Of a stretch of 64,000 bases of DNA, positions 1 through 9,950 are shown in pieces (the first letter of the stretch is position 1; every line of letters starts with the position of its first letter). The notes beneath the pieces are model-generated. The model was given only the letters and a program-made list of their open reading frames with translations. It was not told the origin of the DNA and searched no databases. Origin of the DNA: Zygnema circumcarinatum (taxonomy: Eukaryota > Streptophyta > Zygnematophyceae > Zygnematales > Zygnemataceae); the NCBI GenBank assembly GCA_037447605.1, contig CM074807.1, forward strand, positions 3,108,979 to 3,172,978. The letters run 5' to 3'. The position numbers and the translations under genes were made by a program.

Positions 1-2431
1 GATGATTCGCCAGACCGTTATGCAGGTGGAGCATCTTCAGGCAAATCATTCACCAATCAAGAGTTCCTGGGAGGAGAAACCCTCACAGTGGATTTGGGGC
101 ATGAACAACATGAATGCAGCAAGAAGACTTGGGGAGTAACTTCGCTGACTGTGAGTATAACCACTGGGTTTGTGGGCAATGCGGAGAGTAAAGGGAAGAA
201 AGAAATGGAAAGGCAGGATACTGGTTTAGAGGAGGCGCAAGAGAAACAGCCAGGCCAGTTGGAGGTCAATCACCATGACCAATCAAATGTGGCTCTGAGT
301 GAATCAACAGAGGTAGGAGGCAACGAGGGGCAGGCTGGTGTAATGGTGAAGTCCATGTATGTCAAGAAATCAAGATGGGAGAAGCCAGTCGTACCTCCTG
401 TGCATCAGGGGTCAGCCAGTTATGGGAATACAATTCATGCGAGCATGGAAGGGCAAAGTTCAATTGGAGCAGAGCACTTCACAGGCGAGAGCACAGTAGG
501 TACTGTGCAGCCTTTCGAGCAGCAGTTGAGGGGGCAACATGAGGACTTACCTTCCTTTGATTTTGTCAACTTTATCAGGTGAGCCACCGAAATTTGGCAC
601 TAGCCCATTTTTAAAAAACATCGTCGGTGCTTGGGCTTTTTGGTGAGGTGGGATGGGATGCATGGGCTGACACATCAGCTAAACAATTCCTGGAACTTGA
701 TTGCGCTTGCAGCATATGTGTGAAGTGACAGGTGTTCAGTGGCTTTCTGGTTTGTTCTCTGTAACAGCAGTTGTACCTCTCCGACAAATTTATTTGGAGG
801 TGAAACCCAGCCCCCAGGGCAGCCATGGCCTACCTGTGCGACATACCACCTCAAGGTCAATCAAGATCAACCAGTGTCCTCAGTGGTCCAGCAGCATCGG
901 AATGTACTTGCAGAAGGGAGGGAAATGCTGAAAAAGGGAAACCCATCAAAGAATGCTCAGAGGTCTCTTGAGACTGTGATGAACTCTGTGAGCACGACAA
1001 ATGTTGGAAACAGCAAGCATGGTTGTGCTGAACGTATAGAAATAGCAGGTGGGAGAAACGAGACTTTGAATGAGGTTTCTAATTGCCAGTTGAATGGACG
1101 AGAGGGATCGACCACAGAGGGTGAGGAACAGAAGCCCTTCGGGTCTGAAGGGCAAGCGACAGATTTGATTGCAAGCAGCAATATCAATTCTGCAGGGGCT
1201 TGTGTAGAAACTGCAGGCAAAGCAACGGTCACTGACAAATGTAAGGACAAGGTGAGAACGGAGGAAATGCATGCATCTAATGGACTTGACAGAGTCAGGA
1301 GTTTGAGGAATGCTGAAGCAGTACCTGCTTCAGACTTCGCTGTGCACAAACATAACGGGCTCCCTGAACGGGCAGGAACAAAACGTTCCGCAAATCTTGC
1401 AAGTGGAAGCAGAAGCAAGCATAACAACTCTGTGGGTAATTCTGGTGATGGGGTTCAATGTCAACAAGAAGCTAAACCTGCAATATTGGGAAGCACAGGG
1501 AGCCTAAGTCCCATCGTCAAAACTGGCCAAGAAGGGATACAGGGTAAGGGAGAACGACTTGATGGAGGGAGGATTCACAATACCAGGACTGAACCCACAG
1601 CAGCCGAAGAAAAGGGGGTGGTGAAGATTTTGAAGAGGAAATCGGGAGAACCTGAAAGTGTTGAAAGTTTAAAATGTGGGGAAGATATGCGCAGGAACTT
1701 CACTAAGGAGGGGCATGATAAGCGAAATCAGGAAGGTCAACCTGCAACAAAGAATGGTGGATCTGGGCACGTCTTTAAAGGAGAAAGAAGAGGCAAGTAT
1801 GGAAAATCCATCCAGGAGATGGTTAGCGCAGTCATCATCTGTACGCGTGATATCAGGAAGGGAAAGGGAGAAAGGCACGATTTGGGAGAACAGGACCTCA
1901 ACATTCAGGAAGCTCTTAAGAGCTTGCTGCATTCACGGGCGTGGGAAGGTTCGAAGGAGCGGAGTCCAAGCTTTGCCGATGTGGCAGACGGCCTGAAGGA
2001 GTGGGTTCTTCATTCAGTCACCACACGTGTTCCTCGTCGGCTGCAGGAAAATTTGGAGGCTTTGTATGGAATGAAGATCTACATTGCCATTGATGAGAAT
2101 GAGACAGCTCCGTTGCTGCGCTTGCTGCGTGAATACATTGTAAAACACGGAACCCATCTGATGCACAGCCCGGAAGTGTGGAGAAAGGTGTACCGCTCAG
2201 TCCTGCTGAATCAGGAGGGAAGCAGATTCCTGGAGGGGGCGGGGGGCCTGCAGAGTCCTGGTCTCTCAACTCGAGCTCCACGGACACGGGAGGGCTCTCT
2301 CTCTCCTGGGAGAGAGGGTGACAGAGGAGGTAGAAGTCTGTTACATAGAACGGGAAGGAGACCCCAAGGGACATATTCTGGAAATTCACAAGAAGATCCT
2401 CGTCTGCTTTTTCCTTAACGATTGTCGTTAG
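1..2431 (+). CDS. Unrecognised protein, 3' part of gene (5' end outside window), probable frameshift
   Basis: The frame is open from base 1, so the gene starts outside the window. The first exon ends at 578 before a GTGAGC donor. A phase-compatible acceptor follows at about 767 or 770, and the frame then runs on to 2240. The N-terminal two thirds is Ser/Asn/Glu/Lys-rich low complexity. From about 1900 the sequence looks like a folded domain (short cues: SFADVADGLKEW, LYGMKIYIAIDENE, VWRKVYRSVLLNQ). In the literal frame the protein becomes Pro/Gly/Arg-rich after two G runs (2235-2239 and 2241-2246) and stops at 2416-2418. The +1 frame after those runs reads as normal protein (CRVLVSQLELHG, EVEVCYIEREGDP, HKKILVCFFLNDCR) and stops at 2429-2431. 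I therefore take 2431 as the true end and infer one extra G. I recognise no family. Confidence 0.7.
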
Positions 2432-3712
2432 AGCTCTTTCTGTACCAATTGGGAAGGTCGGTACCTTTGAAACCAGGCATTCACTTCACCCTCTTGTACG
2501 TTGAAACTTACGAATATATCCTACTTGGGACAAGGACATGGTGGGCGAGAGGAGGGAGGGGCTCTGCTCTACACTTCTAAGCATTCTCAGATAACTGAGC
2601 AAACGGCTTCTGTCAGAATCAGCAAAATTCTGTTACTTTTTTTTCTTCTTTTCCCGTCGTTTGTTTTTAAATTAGGGAGTAATGCCGTGAAGGTAATACC
2701 TGCATAGCTCAGAGCGCGTGGATTGTCACCATCGAAATGGATTTGTTTTTCTCTAGGAAGCATAGAAAAAGCTTTCTGCAGTTTGATGTGAAAGGGGCCA
2801 GTTGTTCATCGTGTGCTACTGGGCACTTTTTTAGTGGTACTTCGTAGAGCCACCTCCCTACCTTTGTAATGCGATGGCATGAGTCCAAAGCTCACCAGAG
2901 AAGCACCGAATATATGCCGAATGTGGTCAGATTTTAAAGGCCAACGAGCACTCCGCCTAAGACTGTCTCCCACATCACATCATTCAATTGCCCAACATGA
3001 TTTCACCGTCGTGCACATCACTGCTCCTAGTACAAAAAACTTCCATCAGAAGCCCAATGTCATTCAGCCTCCTACACATTTGATCGCCCAACATCACTAA
3101 TTCTTCCACATCACTTCACTTTATCTTAATGATCCTTTGGTCAGTCAGCCCTGCCGCACGGCCCAGGCCTGGGCTGACAAGGAGGGAAGGGAGAGTGGTG
3201 CTCTTTGAGGCCAATCGTGGCAGCAAGGGAGAGGTTCCCGGTGCTGCCACGAGAGCCAAGCTGCCTACCGCTACCAGCCTGCCCTTAACCTCTCAAGCTG
3301 GGGTCTTTATGCAGGGGGGCGGCTCACGGCCTAACCACCTAAACAAGCCGCAGGGTCGTGGATCTCTATAAGGGCTTTCTAAATGGTAAATTAGACCCGA
3401 TGGGCTTGGCACTCGTCCTCTCTACCTCTTGAAGCCGCCTGCTCAATTCCCAACCCAAGAAGCCTAAACGAGCCATAGGAAGGCAAAAGAAACCACGGTC
3501 TTTGCTGGCATGATTATTGCCGTGCAGCCATGCGGATGTAAAGAATAAAGAAACTTGCCTGACCAAAAGCGCAACGAATGGCATCCAGAGATTCCCTGGT
3601 GGCGAACAAATCCCGCTGTCGGTCTTCAAAGGGTTGGGTATTTCGGAAAGAAACAATGGCGGAGATCTGCCTCGGCTCTGGGAGAGTACTGTCAGGTCTG
3701 TCGTCGGCTCAA
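2432..3712. other. Convergent intergenic region
   Basis: This is about 1.3 kb between the 3' ends of the unknown + gene and the - strand phosphatase gene. It should hold both 3' UTRs. Short open frames occur, but none shows domain similarity, coding composition or phase-compatible splice sites. I see no RNA gene or repeat here. Confidence 0.5.
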
Positions 3713-6700
3713 TCATCTCAGTGTTCCAGCAGCGATAATCTCGCGAAGTTCATCTCTGATGGCTAGATAGCAAAACCGGAATTGCTCCTAGAGAACAACC
3801 AGCAGAAGATACCTCAACTTCAAAAGTCAGCGATCACTTCTCTACTGTGGAGCTTCAAGCGTGAGCAGACATCCTCCTCGTCATAAACAAACTACCTCAG
3901 TTGCCTCTCCTGCCGTTCAAGTCATAAACATAGCATGAAGACAACTCTACACGCAGCCGACAAGAAGCAGTAAGAAAAGGCCGGCATGCAAAAAGTAGCG
4001 ATCTTATCAATTTTCTGACGAGCATGCCACATTCGCCAAATCCTATACTCCATATACTCCGTGTTCCATTCCACCTGAGTCTACGAACACACTCAGTTGA
4101 TCGAGTTCATCCACTGAGAAGACACTTCTTAAAGACCTCACCTTTGTCTGCACCATTCCCGCGCGCTGCTCCCGGAAGTGTCGAACAGTTGCAGCTATAT
4201 CTAGAGCTGAGCTGTCGCATGCTAGCAGCCTCCTTACTGTGTGATCAATCGTGCAATATGTACCCGTCCGGCCAATCCCAGCACTGCATTCGTGCACAGA
4301 AATTCTAGATAGGAGTCAAAACCTTCAATAGAAACTGTGGTTTACGTTTCCTGTGATGGGACTCAGGTCATCAGAGTATAGAGCACATCAGCTGATGGAT
4401 ATCATACGCATGACACATGAGGGAGACGGTGAACCCCTCCAAGCTTTCATGTTTACGCTTGGAGAGGAGTTAATAGGCTAGATATGGATGGAATTCACGC
4501 ATCACAGTGACACTAGCAATACACGCAATTTTCAGCAGTTCTGTTCACTGGGATATCATTGAACCCCGTGAGTTGCACCCAGTTCTCGCTACGAATGAAA
4601 GGAGCAGATTACAGTTCACGTTATACTTGAGCCCAGACTGTCTGTAAGACGTGGCTAGATGAGCTGAAAAACAGTCCTTATGTCTCTATCTGTTTGAAAG
4701 AGAAAAAGAATGGAAGAACTAAGAAACAGGTTCAGAGTTCCATGCTCAGTTAAGTAGAGAAAAAAGTAAGTAGATTGGAATGTACATCCACGCGAGCAAT
4801 GGGGTATGATAGAGCAGCAAATAAATGATGAAAGGGGGAAAAGGGGAACCTGCAGTGGACTAGAAAAGGTCCCATTGAAACGGAGGAGTTTCGAAGGAGC
4901 CGAATCAGCCCTCTAATTGTGACAGTTGAGACAGGGACCCCGTGGTCTGGCCACTCCAGATATTGGTAGTGAGGAGCTTTGTATGGAGGGCGGCTGCTCT
5001 GAATTGTTCCCACAACACGCGAAGCACAGGAGAAGACTCAGCCCCGCTGCCCCAAGGATGGAAAGCACGGTCTGCAGAACTGAAGAGCGAAAGCCCATGC
5101 ATTGCATGCTCATGAAAGCATGCCATGATCATGCTGCTGTAGTAGCTCACCCCATTTTCCGTGACATCCAGTAGTCGTTCGATTATATGAGGCTGAACAA
5201 GCCGTGTGGTTATGTTTCTGACTGTCAAATGCCCATAAACCTCCACCTCTCCTTGGTTCAACGGAAAGTAGTGCGCGCACTTCACCTGCAAACAAGCCCA
5301 ATTTCTACTCCAATTAAGGCGAAATTCTCTCAAGCGACTATTTAAAAGCATGGAGTCAAACATTACCCATTAAGCCAACTGTTCGTTTTCTCCAAGATTG
5401 CTCTGAACAAAGTAGTGACGGCTCAACTTCACCAGATAACCAGCGCAAGGCTCAACCTTGAGGAACTTACCCGAGAGCCTTCGACATTGCGGGTGAGAGA
5501 GATTATTGCTGCGCAATTCTCCTGTCTTGCCATGTCCCAAAAGTCGGCCACGGTGCTTTCTAAAGGCCCCTGAGATGCAATGAATCTTGGAAGCGCACAA
5601 TCTGCGTCATACTGCAATCCACTTCATGCGAAGTAAGATCCTCTCTAACACATTCTCTCACTCTCTCCCTTACTTTGCTCATCTCTCCCTCTGTTACCAA
5701 GAAATACACAAGTTTCTGAGCGCCAGCATGGGAAGGCCGCATGTACCTCTATATGGCTTGCATTTATGTAGTCACTACCACTGGGTGGGCTGTGGCGAGC
5801 TCCCTTCAACACCACTCTGCAGTCCTCAACTGCGCTCATTTCCAAGTCAAGGAGAAAATCTGACTGCTTTCTACTAAGGCTACTTTTGGACATGCTTACC
5901 TTATTGGCTCCGGGACATAACCAGTCTCCACTAGCTTTCCCAAGGCCAAGATGGCCGAGTGACAAATGCGTCACAGAGCCAAACTATTTCATTGACGATT
6001 ATGAGGACGAAGCTGTTGACCATGGAGGATACAAGGAAGTACATCCCAGTAGCGATTTTTGAATCGATTGCTCCCTCTCATTGCGGAAGTAGCTGCCGCC
6101 GGACCCTCTTGTATCGTATTTCGGCTAGAGTCAGTCTGCAGGAAACGAGAACACCAGGAAAAGAGCAAAATGGTGGACATGTTGCTTTCGTGCTTTACTG
6201 CTTACGACCCTTCAAGCAATGTCATGATACTCCATTCTAGGGATATAATTTCATGCAAGCTTTTCTCAGTGTCTTGTTCTCCTCTACAGTCTAGCCAAAC
6301 TATACGTTGCCACGGAGAACTAAATATTCACCACTTGCTAGTACTGGCTGGAGCAGCATCGCAGAGGCCTAACGGAACAAGCCAGAACGTAGGAGGGTCA
6401 GCTAAGAACGTGAGGAGAACAATAGGAAAGCAACTCATATGCAAAAAGGACGGCTCGTACCTTGTCACAACATTCCCTTTAATTTCTCCATAATTTCCAG
6501 GAGAATCAGACCAATTATGACTGAACATGTACACTTTCTTGTGTGCTCATTGCAGCTTGTTTTGCAAATTTGAGTCAGATAGGAAACTCCTTTACTTGGA
6601 AATAGCAACGCTTACCTGCAAAGCATCAAACTCCCGATCAAAGCCGTTCTTGCGCCCACTGGGAGGAGTCTTATCCAGTTCTTCGATCTCAGCCTCCAAT

Positions 6701-6813
6701 TGATCTAGAGCGCCTTCACACCAATGCAGAATCTCGGCATCCAGCAATTGTTGTTCTGGTCTGCTGCTTATCTGCTGCCTTTGCGCCATGTCGTCACTTG
6801 CAGCCTCTCCCAT
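3713..6813 (-). CDS. PTP1: Protein tyrosine phosphatase, classical PTP1 type, 8 exons
   Basis: It dephosphorylates phosphotyrosine; plant PTP1 acts on MAP kinases. Exons on the minus strand, all in phase, are 6813-6616, 6135-6033, 5829-5747, 5611-5471, 5285-5151, 4998-4850, 4283-4142 and 3787-3713. They total 1026 nt, or 341 aa, almost the length of Arabidopsis PTP1. Motifs in order: NRYWDVLPF (joined across exons 2-3), GSDYINASHI, FIASQGPL, DFWDM, KCAHYFP, the WPDHGVP loop near residue 236, the catalytic loop HCSAGIGRTG with nucleophile Cys near 269, and the C-terminal EQFRFCYLAIRDEL. All catalytic elements are present. The Ser codon after the catalytic Cys is split by an intron. The start is the ATG at 6813; in-frame ATGs further upstream exist (the frame is open to 7041) but would add low-complexity sequence. 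The upstream region is strongly polypyrimidine. Confidence 0.93.
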
Positions 6814-7339
6814 CACTCTGCTTCGGACTTTACCAAGGCCTCCCGCCCTCCCCTTCATTCCATTGAAGTGAAGTCCACAAGACGAAGGACTTGGAGTGCT
6901 CGGTGATGTATGCATTATGTAGCAGGCAGGAGCGTTTTTTTTTCCCAGGTTTGAGCTACAACCTTCTTTACTAGGATGAGAGTGAGCTGCTTGCTTGATT
7001 GAATGGCGAGGGTAAGCAGACTCGATTGATGACTTCACCAAAACCTGCAGAAAATCAAGGATTTACAGTACACTGCCTCAGGAAATGACGACGAAAACCA
7101 CCCAAATACAGCCAAAGGAGCGACCAGCACACTTCCGTACACGAGCTCGTGCAGTAAAATTTTCAAGCAACGTTGTCAATTGCTTCGAAGGACCCAATTT
7201 GTGCACGATGGCAATCACAATTAGAGATATATATCAACTTTACCAAGCAAAGCTGAACTATCTGCAACGTGCTTCGGACAGACAAACGAGAAAATAAGCA
7301 ACACAAGCATTGACAAAGAAAGAATCTCGCTACCATATC

Positions 7340-7860
7340 TCCCCGCCACATATCCTCCCTCCTCCCTCCTCCCTCCTCCCTCCTCCCTCCTCCCTCCTTC
7401 CCCCCTTCCACCTTCTCCAACTCCCTCCCTCCTCTCTCCCTCCCTTCCTCCCTTCACCTTCCACGGCTCTCCCTCCCCCCTGCTTCCCTCCCTCCCCTCC
7501 TTCCTTCTTCCTCCCTTCACCCTCAGCCTCTCCCGCTCTCGCCCCCTCCAGCCTCCCTCCCCTCCCCTTCCTTCTTTTCCCTACTCCCGCTCTCCCCTCC
7601 CCACCCTTTTCCCGCCCCCTTCCCTCCACTCTCCTTCCCCTCCTCCCTCCCCAGCCTCTCCCCTCTCCCTCTCCCACTCCCTCTCCCTCTCCCTCTCCCT
7701 CCAAGAGCACCAACCTTACTCCATCGTTCTCCCCCCTCCCTCCCCCTCCACAACAAACCCTAAAACCACCCCTCCGTCAAGCGAGGCGGCAGCAGTGCCC
7801 TCTCTCCCTCCCTCGCCCCCGGGAAGCACGCCTTTCCCTTCCCTTCCCTTGCCTTTTTTC
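7340..7860. repeat. Polypyrimidine tract with 7-bp CCCTCCT-type repeats
   Basis: About 500 bp is almost pure C/T on the + strand. It begins with near-perfect 7-bp units (TCCTCCC permutations, about 7350-7397) and decays into irregular CCCT and CTCCC runs. The complementary strand carries many closely spaced GGG runs, a G-quadruplex-capable pattern. The tract lies about 0.5-1 kb upstream of the PTP start, with the G-rich strand being the PTP sense strand. Long frames across it (Pro/Ser-rich on +, Gly/Arg/Glu-rich on -) are artefacts of composition. Confidence 0.85.
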
Positions 7861-8201
7861 CCTTCGGCGGGCGGGCGGGCAGCGCCGCCTGCCGGACTCC
7901 GGGCTGCCCGACAAAAGGTGCGGCGTTTGGGGAGGACGGCCACGTGGCGCGCATTGATGGGCCTCATCGCGCAATGATAATTTCTGGCTGTCCTTGGCGC
8001 AGTTCCACGCGGGTCCTGTCGGCAAGGCCAGGAGGGTCCACCTTTCTTGAACTGGATCAACCGCCGGAGTTCGAAACCGAGGTGAAAAGATTGCAACCCG
8101 CTTCAACTTTGTGGGTTGGGATTCGCTCTGAACCGTCCTCACGTGTGGGACAGGTGGCACTCAAGGTAGGCGGAAGGCCGCCGCTTGGGGCAGTTAAAGA
8201 C

Positions 8202-8576
8202 TATAGATCCGTATTATACACTTTGAGGTTCGATACAATGTATAATACAGTATTAATACTGTATTATACACTGTATAATACCTCAACGCAACTGTTAACA
8301 GCCGTACAATTGGAACATAGATCCGTACGGTAATTAGGTACGGAAGGGTTGTACGAACATGTACGGACCAAGTCACACGTGTTGAGTGTTTGGCAAGTGA
8401 CGTGACTTGGAAAGTGCTGGAATTTCAATATTATAATCAATTTTTGTTCAACTAACCACGAAAATAAAAAAAATACGTTAAATACATTAAAAATACACTG
8501 TATTTTTAAAATGTTGTATAATACGCATGTATTATACAGTGTATTAATACACGCGTTTGATACATACGGATCTATA
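8202..8576. mobile_element. hAT-like non-autonomous MITE, 375 bp
   Basis: Both ends carry the same 13-bp terminal inverted repeat (TATAGATCCGTAT at 8202-8214, its complement at 8564-8576). The element is flanked by a perfect 8-bp direct duplication, TTAAAGAC, at 8194-8201 and 8577-8584. An 8-bp duplication with T at position 2 and A at position 7 fits hAT transposition. The interior is AT-rich, has no transposase frame, and holds further palindromes, including a perfect 32-bp one at 8239-8270 and a hairpin around 8517-8540. Seen directly: inverted ends and duplication. Inferred: the hAT superfamily and mobilisation in trans. Confidence 0.88.
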
Positions 8577-9950
8577 TTAAAGACAGCGAGAGAGTGCAAC
8601 GTGGCATCCACATGGCATCCACGTAGTAGCGGACCTGCCCGTAAAATGTTTGGCGTAGACTTAAATGTGCCACGTGTCAATTTTTAATTGGCATTGGATC
8701 TCGCGAACTTACCCCATTTTTCTATTCGGGTGCGAAGACAAACCCGATTTCGAGTGTTTATTCAACGTCCTGCCTCTCCAGATTTTTCAACCGTGCGAGA
8801 CTACGGTACGTCAGCAGAGTTGAACCACGTCAGCAAATGTTGAAGAAGTTGACGAAAGGTGGACCTTCAGAACGAAGCCCTACGGATGCTACCCGACAAA
8901 AATATTTAATATTGAACGACAATTTTCTGCCACGTCATCCTGAGTACAGTACACTCCCTGGGTCACTTTTGGAAATGTCCCGATTGTTAGTTCGAAACTA
9001 GTACCTCTTTCGATTCCAATAGCCTCCACAGAACTACTGATTTTAAACCTCACGATTTGTTCAAGGTGATTTTGCCTATACCGTAGCTCTTGAACATTGC
9101 CAAAACCATACAATACCGTACTGTACAAGTTACCGTACTGTACGAAAAGCATGGAAGCTGTCGCCCGTGGACCGATACGGAGCTACGTTCATGCTGCACG
9201 GTTCTGTGCGCCTTTGTTCTGTCGCGTTCTAGGGTTTTGGCGTTCTGTACGGATTGACGTGCGCCCCAAGGTGCGCCTTCAGGCCGGAGCACCGTAAAAT
9301 CGAACAGGTGGGGAAAAAAATAAATTAAAGATTTCGGCTTCTCAAAGAAAAAAACTTTCAAAACCAGTTTCCCAAAATAAACCTTATATTTGTGGACACG
9401 ATTTCATTTTGAGAAATATGAAATGAATTTTCTTTTTTTCCTCAATAACAATTTTATGGAGAACGAATTGAACATTGAGCTTCGTACAGAAATTGTTGAT
9501 CGGCTCGCGGTAAGAGGTCGTACGAAAAAAATGAGGCCCGGCTAACCGGATCCCACAAATCGCACGGAACCAACGTGGCAAAAAGTGGATACTACACGTG
9601 CGACCGAACGTGTTGAGTTTCTGAACTTTTAAAACTTTTTCGCTTTCTTAAATCGAGAAAGTTTCGACTCGAGTGTTCAAAGTTCAACCCTATTAAGACC
9701 CAGTAAGATTGAGAATTGAGAAATTAAGTAAACTCGATTCTCATTTTCTCAACCTGTTCGGTTTTACGGCATTCGGATTTCGAAACCTTGAAGCGCTTGG
9801 GTGAGAATTAGGGTTGGTCCCTCCGCAGAATGTGGCAGCAGTATGTCTGGGTGTTGAAATCCAGCGAGCTCGAGCGCAGATTGTGCAGGAACTCAGCTCG
9901 CTTGTGGGAGCAAGGCCGGGCGGAGCTGGGAGCTGGAGGTTGGGCTCGCC

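Larger units (their letters stand above)
6814..9950. other. Intergenic region between divergent PTP and unknown gene
   Basis: This is about 3.1 kb. It holds the presumed PTP promoter with a C/T-rich tract (7340-7860), then AT-rich DNA carrying the MITE at 8202-8576. From about 8600 to 9800 it is A/T-rich with a duplicated TACCGTACTGTAC motif (about 9111-9145). I find no convincing gene; the long frames over the C/T tract are compositional. Confidence 0.5.

Noticed and set aside
7310-7957. 215-codon Pro/Ser-rich frame and opposing Gly/Arg/Glu-rich frames
   Set aside because: They are pure composition effects of the C/T tract. No start context, splice structure or family.
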